This document shows positions 52,973-62,021 of a stretch of DNA of 64,000 nt, in pieces. Under the pieces are notes generated by a model. It did no database searches. It worked only from the letters and a program-made list of their open reading frames with translations, and had not been told where the DNA came from. Position 1 is the stretch's first letter; each line of letters opens with the position of its first letter. Source of the DNA: Algoriphagus litoralis (GTDB taxonomy: Bacteria; Bacteroidota; Bacteroidia; Cytophagales; Cyclobacteriaceae); contig NZ_QGOL01000003.1 in NCBI RefSeq assembly GCF_003259255.1, forward strand, positions 372,001-436,000. Reading direction: 5' to 3'. The translations under genes and the position numbers were made by a program.

Positions 52973-53278
52973 ATGAAGCAGATTACCGCATTGCTAAATC
53001 GTATCCCGCTCGAATTGATTTTCTGGATAGGAAGCTTAGTGGCCATTTTGATGCTGGAACCGCATGCAGAAAGCCACTTCAGCTTATGTCCACTCAATCA
53101 ATTGGGCTTCGATTGGTGTCCGGGTTGTGGATTGGGTCGGTCGATGAATCTCTTGGCGCACGGGGATTTTAAGGCCTCTTGGTCCATGCACCCATTAGGA
53201 ATGGTAGCATATGTGGTGATCTTTCACAGAATCTGGAATCTTATAAAAAACCTAAAAACAACACACAATTATGGCTAA
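52973..53278 (+). CDS. DUF2752 small membrane protein
   Basis: The 101-residue protein has the DUF2752 cysteine motif CPLNQLGFDWCPGCGLGRS (C39, C49, C52) between two membrane segments (about 12-28 and 75-90). The function is unknown. The pairing with a TM2-domain gene, overlapping by 8 bp, is typical of this family and suggests a joint membrane role. Confidence 0.88.
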   Translation: MKQITALLNRIPLELIFWIGSLVAILMLEPHAESHFSLCPLNQLGFDWCPGCGLGRSMNLLAHGDFKASWSMHPLGMVAYVVIFHRIWNLIKNLKTTHNYG

Positions 53279-53654
53279 TGTATTAAGACACCTTCCAGAA
53301 TTGGAAGGAATGGAACTCGGGTATATTCAGGGTCTATTGAAAAACATGGATGACGACCAAGCATCACTTTTCGCACAGGTTTACCGTGCCAGAAGAAAAG
53401 ACTCCCAAATGATCCTGATATTGACACTGCTTGGATTCTTCGGATTTGCAGGCCTTCACCGATTCATTCTTGGACAGATTGGCTTGGGTATTCTTTATAT
53501 CCTCACCATAGGTCTTTGTTTCATCGGTACGATAGTCGATTTGGTGAATTATAAGAGCCTAGCCTACGAATACAACGTGAAAATGGCACATGAGACCCTA
53601 GCAATGATTTCCAATCATTTTCCAAATATGGGAGGAGGAAGTTCATTCAGTTAA
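53271..53654 (+). CDS. TM2-domain membrane protein
   Basis: The 127-residue protein has an acidic-helical N-terminal part (about 1-40) and a TM2 domain: two helices around FFGFAGLHRFILGQIG and LTIGLCFIGTIVDLV, with the conserved GLHRF and DLV elements. TM2 proteins are small membrane proteins of uncertain function. It is translationally coupled to the DUF2752 gene and followed by a terminator. Confidence 0.88.
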   Translation: MANVLRHLPELEGMELGYIQGLLKNMDDDQASLFAQVYRARRKDSQMILILTLLGFFGFAGLHRFILGQIGLGILYILTIGLCFIGTIVDLVNYKSLAYEYNVKMAHETLAMISNHFPNMGGGSSFS

Positions 53655-53675
53655 TTGAATATTATAAGCAAAACT

Positions 53676-53700
53676 AGCCTCGAGAAATCGGGGCTTTTTT
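53676..53700 (+). terminator. Intrinsic terminator after the TM2 gene
   Basis: An 8-bp stem AGCCTCGA / TCGGGGCT (53676-53683 with 53688-53695, one G-T pair) has a GAAA tetraloop and is followed by six T residues, 21 bp after the stop. Confidence 0.85.
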
Positions 53701-53714
53701 ATGCCATGTGTTTA

Positions 53715-54422
53715 TCACCAATTCTCATTGTTCATTGATTCCTGTTCCTCACCACCGAAAGATGGCATTACGGTTTTTCCCTTTTCTGAAAAGATAAGAT
53801 GAAACTTTTGCACTAATTCCCCTGACGTTTTCAATTCTTCAAAAGAGGCCTGAGAAATGTGAAAGGGGACTTCGATCAGGTTATTCGACTTAGGTGAAAA
53901 AGGAGGTGCGATGGCCGAGGAAAAGTAAAAGGGCCACATCGTTTTTGCGCAGCTGATTCCCCAAAAATCTATCGGATACTGATCAGCATAGCTCGTCAAG
54001 CGCTCGTTGATTTCTTCAAAAAACTGATTGGTCTCAGCTAATCTGATGCGTGAGCCAGCCCGTGATTTCCCCTTGGTTTTGAGGTGTTTAATTTGAGATT
54101 TTCCCTGCTTTTGCCTTACCATATAAGCGCGAAATACCTTATGGTCCATCAAAACTCCCTGATGAAAATAGCCAGTCACAGCCTGTCCTGCCCGAATCAG
54201 TGCCAATGAAAAATGGGAGTCTGAATTATCCGCAAGACCAGCTCCTTCCGACCAATTTATCGTCCAGGGCAGATAGATTTTTGCAAGCCATTCCTGATTG
54301 TCTTCGATGCGGAGTTGGTGCTTTTTTGGATCAAAAATCAGCGTAAAGTCCTTTTTAATCGAATCCGAAAGAAGCTCCTCAGCAAATTGACGGTTGATGA
54401 TCCGGGCTTGGGGAATATTCAT
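53715..54422 (-). CDS. VLRF1-type release-factor homologue (Vms1/ANKZF1-like peptidyl-tRNA hydrolase)
   Basis: The 235-residue protein (ATG 54422) contains the core of the VLRF1 domain: FRAYMVRQKQGKSQ (97-110), then KGKSRAGSRIRLAE (117-130). In eukaryotic Vms1/ANKZF1 the corresponding pattern RxKQGGSQ ... SAGSxLRRxxE forms the GSQ loop that releases nascent chains from stalled 60S-tRNA. The putative catalytic glutamine is Q110. Bacterial VLRF1 proteins are known from comparative genomics, with roles in ribosome rescue inferred. It is 48 bp from a divergent HEAT-repeat gene. Function here is predicted, not shown. Confidence 0.72.
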   Translation of the reverse strand: MNIPQARIINRQFAEELLSDSIKKDFTLIFDPKKHQLRIEDNQEWLAKIYLPWTINWSEGAGLADNSDSHFSLALIRAGQAVTGYFHQGVLMDHKVFRAYMVRQKQGKSQIKHLKTKGKSRAGSRIRLAETNQFFEEINERLTSYADQYPIDFWGISCAKTMWPFYFSSAIAPPFSPKSNNLIEVPFHISQASFEELKTSGELVQKFHLIFSEKGKTVMPSFGGEEQESMNNENW

Positions 54423-54470
54423 TTCTGGGAAAAAACTATTGGCTATCTTTACGCAAATAAAGAAAAAATC

Positions 54471-54992
54471 ATGCAGGAAGATATTCAAAAACTTTTTGAC
54501 CGAATGTGCGACCCCAAGGAATCAGAGGCGTACTTTTTCGCTGACAAACTTGGCACTTTGGCAGATGAGGAAGCCAAAGACAAGCTTCTGGAATTGGTGA
54601 GGGGAGATAATTGGGAGTTGGCTTATTTGGCGTGTCGATCACTTTCCAAGACTAAGTTCCAAGAGGAAGCTTTGGATGTGATTTTCGAGACTATTTTTGA
54701 TAAAAAGAACAAAACAGTTCAGGGGGCTTTTGTGCAGATTTTAGAACATTTTGACTTGAGCCGACGATTTGTGGATATTTTCAAGGTGTTTCTTTTTGGC
54801 AATTACAAGGCTTCCACCTTGGCAAAAGTCTATTTGGATGAAGTGGAATTTGACGTCAGTCCCAGGACTATCCGAAAGGCTGAAAAACACTGGAATCATT
54901 ACCTGCATAATCCTGAGGATGAAGGTAGCGTAGCGGTAAAAAAGTCAGAAGTGGAGCCTATGTTGCAGGAAATGAGGGAATTATTTTCCTAG
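54471..54992 (+). CDS. HEAT-repeat-like protein
   Basis: The 173-residue protein (ATG 54471) is made of helical pairs resembling HEAT repeats (EEAKDKLLELVRGDNWELAYLACRSLSKTKF in short pieces), suggesting protein-protein interaction. The open frame continues upstream, but that part overlaps the divergent VLRF1 gene and has no matching composition, so I use the internal ATG. It is followed 40 bp later by a gene of unknown function on the same strand. Confidence 0.7.
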   Translation: MQEDIQKLFDRMCDPKESEAYFFADKLGTLADEEAKDKLLELVRGDNWELAYLACRSLSKTKFQEEALDVIFETIFDKKNKTVQGAFVQILEHFDLSRRFVDIFKVFLFGNYKASTLAKVYLDEVEFDVSPRTIRKAEKHWNHYLHNPEDEGSVAVKKSEVEPMLQEMRELFS

Positions 54993-55032
54993 GTTGATAC
55001 AACAAATTTTCATTTCCTCAGTTTAAAAAGTT

Positions 55033-55656
55033 ATGAGGAAGCTGGAAGTCATTGAACTGCACCATCAATTTTTTGATGATTTTGGATTTAAGTTCCATGC
55101 TTCCAATTTGCTATTCCAAAAGGATTTTCAACACGGAAGGCAGGTATTGTTCGTCCATTTTGTAGAATATCCTGATGCTTGCTATCTGGAGTATAATTTG
55201 GGAATCCGGATTCATAAAGTAGAGGAGATTATCCATCGATTTTTGCCCACTTTGAGTGATTATTCAGACCGATCGATCACTTTGATCCAGACTCCTGACA
55301 AAATCGGAAAAATGATTCCCAAACGTTTTGTTCTCGAAAATGACGGGCAATTGGCAGAGGCGATCATGGCCGCGGAGAAGTTCTTCGTGATGCATGGGTT
55401 TCATTGGTTGGACGAAATGATCCAACCCAAGAAATTGGAAAGGGCTTTTGCAGAGCGAAAGGACAAAGCCTTTAAAACCCAGAATTTTGTCTATAATTCG
55501 TTTCGGGGAGCCACTTTGGCAAAGTTTTACAATCCATCCGATTATCCTATTCTTCGTCAAATCTATCTGGAAACCATCCGGCAGCGCGAAATGACACCAT
55601 TTACCATAGCTTCATTTCTTCAGCTTCTGAATTATTTGGATCATCTAGAGGTGTGA
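55033..55656 (+). CDS. Conserved hypothetical protein (207 residues)
   Basis: A soluble alpha/beta protein without signal or membrane segments. It starts with RKLEVIELHHQFF and contains VLFVHFVEYPDACYLEYNLGIRIHKVEE in the central strands. The composition is typical of this genome. I do not recognise the family. The stop abuts the convergent hrpB stop. Confidence 0.65.
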   Translation: MRKLEVIELHHQFFDDFGFKFHASNLLFQKDFQHGRQVLFVHFVEYPDACYLEYNLGIRIHKVEEIIHRFLPTLSDYSDRSITLIQTPDKIGKMIPKRFVLENDGQLAEAIMAAEKFFVMHGFHWLDEMIQPKKLERAFAERKDKAFKTQNFVYNSFRGATLAKFYNPSDYPILRQIYLETIRQREMTPFTIASFLQLLNYLDHLEV

Positions 55657-58143
55657 TCAAAATTTCCTTTTTACGCCTCGGACTGCTTCAGCACTGATCG
55701 GATCTTCAGGCCATTCGTGTTTGGGATAGCGTCTTTTGAGCTCTTTTTTAACTTCGAAATAGCCATTCGCCCAGAAACTTCGCAAGTCTTGAGTCAATTG
55801 TACCGGTTTGTATCCAGGAGAGAGCAATTCGATCAAAATGGGGATTTTCCCTCCGTTCACTCTTGGCGTTTCCAAAAGTCCAAAAAGCTCCTGGAGCCGA
55901 ACCGATAGGAGTGGAGTTTCTCCTTCTGACTTGTATTCAATAGCGATTTGACTTCCCGAGGGGACATTTAAGTGGGTAGGCGCTAAATCGTTCAGGAGAT
56001 TTTGTTGTTCAAAAGAAAGACTTTGAAGTAGAATCGAGTTCAAATCAAGTTTTTTCAAATCTTCATTTTTGGAGATATTTTCCAAATATGGCTCCAGCCA
56101 GTCTTTGGCACTCAGACACAAGGATTCCGTAGTCCAAAAAGGCCATTCCTGATCGGGATTCCATTTTTTGAGGGATTGAACCCGAAAGATCAACTGTTCT
56201 ACCTTTTCACTGAAATCAAGGAGCATTTCTCCATCCAATGCAATTGCTTCAAGGATCGCGGTTTTGGCTGAGCCTTTATCAAACTTTTGAAGGGGACGTG
56301 TTCCTAGTATGATTGCGCCAATTCGAATTTCAGAAACTGCAATCAAACCACCCTTTTTCCGATCCCACTCCAGCACCTCGCGGGTCTTAAGCATAGGAGC
56401 TAGGTCCTTTGGGTTCAGTGGTGCTGCCATCCAGATTTTCCCCATACCTTCTCTGGCATCCACATGAGCTACCGCGAGCCATGATTCATGGGCTAAGTCG
56501 TCCCGATGTCCGATTTGGGCTATTTTCCCGTTGGAAAGTTGGAATTGGGCATTGTTTCCAGGTCTTGCGGCTGCAATTCGTTCTGGATAAGCATAAGCCA
56601 AAAGCAAACCTGTCTGCCAAGGATCCACCGGATCATTTTCTGGTTGGACCGAAAACATCCGTCGATACTGGGCCGCGACTTTTTCGATTTTCTTGATTCG
56701 CGCCATGTTTACCCCTCTGCTTCGGAATCTTCGAAGCGCTTCTATTCTCAGGTTCAAATCCACTCCTGAATCCTGTGGAAGTGGGTCCCGTTCTTCCAGC
56801 ACTGCTGCAATATCCGTGGCTAGACCGAGTTGATTCATTCGCTTTGCAAAGATCAACATATGGGCAATCCGAGGATGGCAGGGTACTTGGTGAATTTCTT
56901 TTCCATGCTCTGTCAAATTTCCATCGATGATAGCATCGAGTGATTCCAGTGTTTTTTCTGCCAAGGCCAAGGTACCCGCAGGAGGTGGAGTAAGCCAGGT
57001 CATAGAGCGGATATCTTGCTTTCCCCAGGCTTTCATATCCAAAACCAAAGCTGTCAAATCAGCTTCCAATAGCTCAGGAACTCGATATTCAGTCAGCTGA
57101 GCTTGTGTCGATTTGGTCCAGAGTCGATAAGAATGACCGGCGGTCAAACGGCCCGCACGACCGCTTCGCTGATCTGCTGAATCCTGGCTGATCCGATGCA
57201 GAACCAAACGAGAAAGTCCGGATCTCGCGTCAAATCGGTTTGATTTGGCGAAGCCGGAATCCACGACTATTTTGATTCCTTCAATGGTCAATGAGGTCTC
57301 TGCGATGTCTGTGGAAAGGACGATTTTTCGCTTTCCCGAAGGGTGAGGAAGTATCGCACGGTTTTGCTCAGCCGGTGAGAGTTGACCGAAAAGCGGTAAA
57401 ACGACGGTGTCGGGCAAAGCTCTTTTGAGGATTTCTTCTGCTTTTTTGATTTCTCCCTGACCGGGTAGAAACACCAGAAAATCACCATCGTGCTTTTTAG
57501 TCAATGGGATAATCTGTCTTGCAGCATCTTCACCGATCGCAAATTCATCTACTTCGTTCAGGTAATTCACCTCGACAGGATATTGTCTTCCCTGACTTTG
57601 GATGACCTTGGCACCCAAAAGGCTGGAAAGCTGATCAGCATCGATAGTCGCAGACATCAGGAGGATCCGCAGATCGGGTCTCAACACTTGCTGAATTTCC
57701 CGACAAAGTGCCAAAGCAACTTCCGAATGGAGATTTCGCTCATGAAATTCGTCAAAGATCACCAAGCCGATATTTTCCAGCGCATTGTCCGAATGCATCA
57801 TTCTGGTCAGGATTCCTTCTGTGATGACTTCGATTTTGGTTTTGGCAGAAATGGCCGATTCGAAGCGAATCCGATAGCCTATTGTCCCTCCAAGGTCTTC
57901 TTCAAGCATGCTCGACATTCGCTCTGCGATACTTTTGGTAGCCAATCGGCGTGGCTCGAGCATAATGATTTTCTTGCCTTCCAGCCAGGGTTGCTCCAAT
58001 AGTGCCAAAGGTAAAAGTGTACTTTTCCCAGCCCCGGGAGGAGCTTGAATTATCAGGGAATTTGCTTCGGAGAGGTGGCTGATGACCTGAGGGATGATTT
58101 CCGCTACAGGAAGATCGAAGGAATAAGGATTGAATTCAGACAT
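55657..58143 (-). CDS. hrpB: ATP-dependent RNA helicase HrpB
   Basis: HrpB is a DExH-box helicase of the DEAH/RHA type; its RNA targets are unknown in most bacteria. With ATG 58143 the protein is 828 residues: Walker A APPGAGKST (34-42), DEFHERN (motif II), SATID, the QRSGRAGR motif VI, and the large HrpB C-terminal region ending YPKHEWPEDP. The upstream in-frame TTG is not needed. Confidence 0.94.
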   Translation of the reverse strand: MSEFNPYSFDLPVAEIIPQVISHLSEANSLIIQAPPGAGKSTLLPLALLEQPWLEGKKIIMLEPRRLATKSIAERMSSMLEEDLGGTIGYRIRFESAISAKTKIEVITEGILTRMMHSDNALENIGLVIFDEFHERNLHSEVALALCREIQQVLRPDLRILLMSATIDADQLSSLLGAKVIQSQGRQYPVEVNYLNEVDEFAIGEDAARQIIPLTKKHDGDFLVFLPGQGEIKKAEEILKRALPDTVVLPLFGQLSPAEQNRAILPHPSGKRKIVLSTDIAETSLTIEGIKIVVDSGFAKSNRFDARSGLSRLVLHRISQDSADQRSGRAGRLTAGHSYRLWTKSTQAQLTEYRVPELLEADLTALVLDMKAWGKQDIRSMTWLTPPPAGTLALAEKTLESLDAIIDGNLTEHGKEIHQVPCHPRIAHMLIFAKRMNQLGLATDIAAVLEERDPLPQDSGVDLNLRIEALRRFRSRGVNMARIKKIEKVAAQYRRMFSVQPENDPVDPWQTGLLLAYAYPERIAAARPGNNAQFQLSNGKIAQIGHRDDLAHESWLAVAHVDAREGMGKIWMAAPLNPKDLAPMLKTREVLEWDRKKGGLIAVSEIRIGAIILGTRPLQKFDKGSAKTAILEAIALDGEMLLDFSEKVEQLIFRVQSLKKWNPDQEWPFWTTESLCLSAKDWLEPYLENISKNEDLKKLDLNSILLQSLSFEQQNLLNDLAPTHLNVPSGSQIAIEYKSEGETPLLSVRLQELFGLLETPRVNGGKIPILIELLSPGYKPVQLTQDLRSFWANGYFEVKKELKRRYPKHEWPEDPISAEAVRGVKRKF

Positions 58144-58198
58144 GGACCACAAATTTAATCGATCAGCGCTCGGTATCTAAATCCTCCGAAAAAAGAAC

Positions 58199-58230
58199 AA
58201 AAAAAAGCCACCAAGATTTCTCTTGGTGGC
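58199..58230 (-). terminator. Intrinsic terminator of the DUF2911 gene
   Basis: A perfect 10-bp stem GCCACCAAGA / TCTTGGTGGC (58207-58216 with 58221-58230) with a 4-base loop is followed on the minus strand by a run of eight T residues, 21 bp after the stop. Confidence 0.9.
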
Positions 58231-58251
58231 TTCATGATTTGTCATTCAAAA

Positions 58252-58767
58252 TCAAGAACCGATTTTAGCCGCAGCTTTTCCGTATTCCCATCTTACTTCA
58301 AAGCCGTCAGGCTTCACTTCGTAAACCAATCGCTCTTCCATCGTGGAAGTTTGCATCGAAGGCACGCTTACTCGAAGGGCATCTTCTTTAGCGTCATAAT
58401 TGAAAGCTCCCCACTGCTTGGCTACCTTGTTGAAGATAAAGGTGGATTCAGTTTCACCAGGAATAATGAAGAAGCTGTACGTTCCGGCTGGTAAAGTTTT
58501 GCCTTCTACTTTGATATCTTTAGAAGTGGTGAAGGTAGTTGCCTCATTGGCTCCTGCTCTCCATACTTGGCCAAGTGGAACTAAATCTCCCCAAATTGTC
58601 CGGCCTTTTACTGCAGGAGAGGAATAATTAATGGTGATTTTTGAACCACCTGCGGTTCCTTCCGCCGTCATGGCTGGACTTGCTTTTTCCTGAGCATTTG
58701 CTGCAAAGGCCACAAATGCCATTGCAATTAATGCAAATAGACTTTTTTTCAAATTCATGGTTTTCAT
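58252..58767 (-). CDS. DUF2911 secreted protein
   Basis: The 171-residue protein has a signal peptide (about 1-25, ANAQ) and the DUF2911 motifs ITINYSSPAVKGRTIWGDLVPLG and WRAGANEATTFTTSKDIKVEG (in pieces), with LPAGTYSFFIIPGE. The domain looks like a small beta-sandwich in the periplasm or on the surface. The function is unknown. It is monocistronic with its own terminator. Confidence 0.9.
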   Translation of the reverse strand: MKTMNLKKSLFALIAMAFVAFAANAQEKASPAMTAEGTAGGSKITINYSSPAVKGRTIWGDLVPLGQVWRAGANEATTFTTSKDIKVEGKTLPAGTYSFFIIPGETESTFIFNKVAKQWGAFNYDAKEDALRVSVPSMQTSTMEERLVYEVKPDGFEVRWEYGKAAAKIGS

Positions 58768-58843
58768 AGTGAAATTTTTATGGAATTAAGGGTAAATAGA
58801 TTTCGATTCTTGTCTTGGTACTGACAATTTTACCAAAAGGTTT

Positions 58844-59992
58844 TTAGATTTTCACCCAAGCCTGCTTTTTGTTGCTTTCCACGATTCGCTCCCCGATAAT
58901 CAATTCTCTCAAACCACTTGCAAATGTTGGGTAGGAAGGATTTTCAGGCTGCTTGCCAGTTGCAATCGCTGCATAGACCTCCTTGAACATTTGTTTGGAC
59001 GTGTCTGGGAAACCTTCGTTGTGACCGCCTGGAAAACTGATCAGCGCAGAAGCTTCTGGATAAGCCAATCCTGGATCTTTTAGCAGGTGCTCGTTTGCTT
59101 TTTCGCGCTTGCCTATCCACAGTTCATTTGGACGTTCTGAATTGAATTCAAAATTGGACTTGGAGCCTGCGATCTCGATATTCAGTCTGTTCTTACGACC
59201 AGCACTCACCTGAGACACAGTGATTGAGCCTTTGGATCCATTGTCAAAACGAAGTAAAACAGTTGCGTGATCTTCGGTATTGATCGGAACTTCGGCGTAG
59301 TCTGAAGCTTGCAATTTGGTGTCGGAATACGTTTCGATCGCTTTCAGTGGCTTTAAGCGGGTTTTATGTACGGTGGAAAAATCAGCCATGACCTCTGTGA
59401 TTTTCAAACCGGTGACATACTCGGTGATGTCAAGCAAGTGAGAACCGATGTCTGCAATTGCACGGGAATCGCCTGATTTGTCTGGCTCCAATCTCCAATT
59501 GTAGTCAGTTTGGAAGAAAAGCCAATCCTGTAAATAGGAGCCCATTACTGAATAAACGTCTCCTAAATCTCCTTTTTCCCGCATGGTCTTCATCTGTCGG
59601 ACCATCGGATAATAGCGCAGATTGAAGTGGACGGCATTTACTAGGCCAGTGGCGGAAGCTATTTTCACCAATTCTTCAGCTTCCTCGATTTTGACGGCTA
59701 GTGGTTTTTCGCAGATGACGTGTTTCTCAGATTCAAGAACAGCTTTTGCTTGCGCAAAGTGCAGGAAATTTGGGGTGCAAATGTGAACTACATCAATGTC
59801 ATCCTGCTTCAACATTTCATCAAAAGTGTAAGCTCTTGGAATACCAAGGACCTTTGCTTTTTCATTGGCTAGCTCTTGGCTGACCTCGCAAAGCGCTACT
59901 ACTTCTACATTCGGTAATCTTCTAAGTGCCTCAAGGTGAGCAGGACCGATAAATCCGGTACCTACGATGGCAGCTTTAATCGTTTGGGACAT
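58844..59992 (-). CDS. Gfo/Idh/MocA-family oxidoreductase
   Basis: The 382-residue NAD(P)-dependent enzyme has the N-terminal Rossmann motif GTGFIGPAHLEAL, the catalytic-lysine motif CEKPLAV, and the C-terminal alpha/beta domain with GGHNEGFPDT typical of sugar or inositol dehydrogenases of this group. The substrate cannot be named. It has no signal peptide and stands alone between two unrelated genes. Confidence 0.9.
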   Translation of the reverse strand: MSQTIKAAIVGTGFIGPAHLEALRRLPNVEVVALCEVSQELANEKAKVLGIPRAYTFDEMLKQDDIDVVHICTPNFLHFAQAKAVLESEKHVICEKPLAVKIEEAEELVKIASATGLVNAVHFNLRYYPMVRQMKTMREKGDLGDVYSVMGSYLQDWLFFQTDYNWRLEPDKSGDSRAIADIGSHLLDITEYVTGLKITEVMADFSTVHKTRLKPLKAIETYSDTKLQASDYAEVPINTEDHATVLLRFDNGSKGSITVSQVSAGRKNRLNIEIAGSKSNFEFNSERPNELWIGKREKANEHLLKDPGLAYPEASALISFPGGHNEGFPDTSKQMFKEVYAAIATGKQPENPSYPTFASGLRELIIGERIVESNKKQAWVKI

Positions 59993-60072
59993 AGGTTTAG
60001 GGTTTTGTTAACAAAACAATTGGATCGAAGATAAATAAATAATTTTCAAGAATCAGGCTGAAAAATCAAACA

Positions 60073-60105
60073 ATTGAGCCTAAAATTCCTGAACTTATAG
60101 CTTTA
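60073..60105 (+). promoter_or_regulatory. Candidate promoter of the DUF3667-DoxX genes
   Basis: ATTG (60073-60076) and TAGCTTTA (60098-60105) are spaced by 21 bp; each element has one mismatch to consensus. The ATG at 60119 is 13 bp downstream, so the leader would be very short. Confidence 0.35.
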
Positions 60106-60118
60106 CCAAGTTTTAAAA

Positions 60119-60997
60119 ATGAATTTTTGGAGAAAACAGCCCGCAGAATTTGATTTTCAAATTAGCAGAGTCTGCAAACACTGCGGAAATACTTTTCAGG
60201 GGAAATACTGCAATCGTTGCGGTGAAAAAGTTCTTGAGAAACGGGACCAAAACTTTAAAAATTACCTGCTGAATCTACTTAACGCCTACACATTTGTTGA
60301 CGGTAAATTTTTCAATAGTCTTCGTACACTTTTACTAAAACCAGGGAAAATTACTTCAGATATTTCAGAGGGAATCACGGTTCCCTACATGCAGCCGATC
60401 TCTTTTTTCTTTTTGGCCAACTTCATTTATTTTTTCTTTCCGGTCATTCAGACATTCAATACAAATCTATACAATCAACTAAACAAGATGCCATATAGTG
60501 GTTTTGCGAGGGGAAAAGTGGATGAATACCTAAGTAAAGCCAACATTAGTCTTTCAGATTTTTCCTCGATTTATGATCTGAATTCCACCGGAAATTCCAA
60601 ACTGATTTTATTCCTTTTTGTCCTGTATCTTCTACCATTTATCATCCTTACCAATTATTCCGATCGGATCAACTTTGTAAAGTATTTTCACCTCAGCTTG
60701 GAGTTTGTGACATTTATCCTGATTGTTCCTACGGTGGGTATGTCATTGGTTACGAGAGGAATTTCTGTGATTCTGGAATCAATCAATAGCAATTGGAATG
60801 GTGAAATTGGTGATGTTTATTATTCTTTATTTCTTGCTCTTCTTATCTTTTGCTATTTCGTGCCGGCTATTCACAGAGTAATTGGATTCTCTTGGTGGCG
60901 AAGTGTCTTTGGGGGATTTCTCTTGGTTTCTTCTTTGATTTTAGTCATTACGATCTATCGGTTCACCCTTTTTATTGTTACCCTCTACTTGCTTTGA
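60119..60997 (+). CDS. DUF3667 membrane protein with zinc ribbon
   Basis: The 292-residue protein starts with a zinc ribbon (C19, C22, C31, C34 in CKHCG and CNRCG) followed by a helix, the LLKPGKIT motif, and a membrane domain of about five helices (starting at SFFFLANFIYFFFP). This order is that of DUF3667 proteins, common in Bacteroidota and of unknown function. It is separated by one base from the DoxX gene, indicating one operon. Confidence 0.85.
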   Translation: MNFWRKQPAEFDFQISRVCKHCGNTFQGKYCNRCGEKVLEKRDQNFKNYLLNLLNAYTFVDGKFFNSLRTLLLKPGKITSDISEGITVPYMQPISFFFLANFIYFFFPVIQTFNTNLYNQLNKMPYSGFARGKVDEYLSKANISLSDFSSIYDLNSTGNSKLILFLFVLYLLPFIILTNYSDRINFVKYFHLSLEFVTFILIVPTVGMSLVTRGISVILESINSNWNGEIGDVYYSLFLALLIFCYFVPAIHRVIGFSWWRSVFGGFLLVSSLILVITIYRFTLFIVTLYLL

Positions 60998-60998
60998 A

Positions 60999-61415
60999 AT
61001 GAAAAACTTTTCCGGAACCTCAAAAATTGAATTTGCAAACGTTGGCATTTTATTGATTCGAATTTGGCTAGGAACAGTCATGCTGAAACACAGCGGAACT
61101 TATCTTTTCCAAGGAAAAGTGCCTGAGCTTGCCGCTTTTCTAGAATCATTAAATTGGCCTTTTCCATTGTTGATGGCTTTTTCTTCCCAAATCGCTGAGT
61201 TTTGCGCAGCTATTTTGATCTTGTTAGGCATTCGGTATGGGGCTTGGCTCATGGCTTTTACTTTAGGCATTGCTGTCATTTTTGCCCATTCGGGAAAGAT
61301 CTATTCAGAAGCCGAATTGCCTTTCAACTATTTTTTAATGGGGTTAGTGCTTTCCTTGACCGGAATGGGAAAGCCAAGTTTGGATTCATTTTTTCAAAAA
61401 AATCGAAAACCTTAG
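60999..61415 (+). CDS. DoxX-family membrane protein
   Basis: The 138-residue protein (ATG 60999) has four membrane helices and the DoxX-like pattern RIWLGTVMLKHSG ... LLMAFSSQIAEFCAAILILLG (in pieces). DoxX-type proteins accompany varied redox systems; no specific function is inferred. An in-frame alternative start at 60975 would overlap the DUF3667 gene and is less likely. Confidence 0.85.
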   Translation: MKNFSGTSKIEFANVGILLIRIWLGTVMLKHSGTYLFQGKVPELAAFLESLNWPFPLLMAFSSQIAEFCAAILILLGIRYGAWLMAFTLGIAVIFAHSGKIYSEAELPFNYFLMGLVLSLTGMGKPSLDSFFQKNRKP

Positions 61416-61560
61416 TAACAATTTTCGCAGGTTCAATCTTTTAATATTCACTCATCCAACTGTATTGCAATTCATCCCAAATGATGGGGATTGAGCTGAA
61501 TTACAATTCAATATGAAGAAAAAAAAGTCTACATTACTAGTCTGAATAAACTCAATACAC

Positions 61561-62019
61561 ATGGCAAACTTTAATCTGAAAATCAATGGAAAGTCCCAAT
61601 CCGTCGATGTAGAAGACGATACTCCACTTCTGTGGGTGCTTCGCGATCACTTGGGACTGGTCGGCACCAAATTCAGTTGCGGTATCGCGCAGTGCGGTGC
61701 TTGTACCGTTCATATTAATGGAAATGCTACTTTTTCCTGCATGACTCCTATTTCCAGTGTTGGAAATTCTGAAGTGGTGACGATCGAAGGACTTTCCGAA
61801 TCCGGTGATCATCCTGTTCAGAAAGCCTGGGCTGAAGTCGACGTTGCGCAATGTGGGTATTGCCAGGCAGGTCAGATCATGACTGCTGCGGCTTTGTTGA
61901 AAAACAATCCGAATCCAAGTATGGATGAAATTGACAATGCGATGAACCGAAATATCTGCCGCTGTGGCACGTATCACAAGATCCGAGAAGCAGTCGCTTT
62001 AGCCGCTAAATCCAACTAA
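61561..62019 (+). CDS. [2Fe-2S] subunit of a molybdenum hydroxylase (IorA/CoxS-like)
   Basis: The 152-residue protein carries two iron-sulfur clusters: the plant-ferredoxin type (C40, C45, C48, C60) and the second all-alpha type (C98, C101, C133, C135 in CGYCQAGQ and CRCG). It passes electrons from the molybdenum subunit encoded 2 bp downstream. Such pairs are usually named isoquinoline oxidoreductase-like, but here aldehydes or N-heterocycles are equally possible. There is no signal peptide; it may be co-exported with the Tat-dependent large subunit. Confidence 0.93.
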   Translation: MANFNLKINGKSQSVDVEDDTPLLWVLRDHLGLVGTKFSCGIAQCGACTVHINGNATFSCMTPISSVGNSEVVTIEGLSESGDHPVQKAWAEVDVAQCGYCQAGQIMTAAALLKNNPNPSMDEIDNAMNRNICRCGTYHKIREAVALAAKSN

Positions 62020-62021
62020 TC

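Noticed and set aside
61455..61540. Imperfect palindrome around CATCCC/GGGGAT upstream of the molybdenum hydroxylase genes as an operator
   Set aside because: The arms match only in short pieces and spacing is irregular; there is not enough to call a site.
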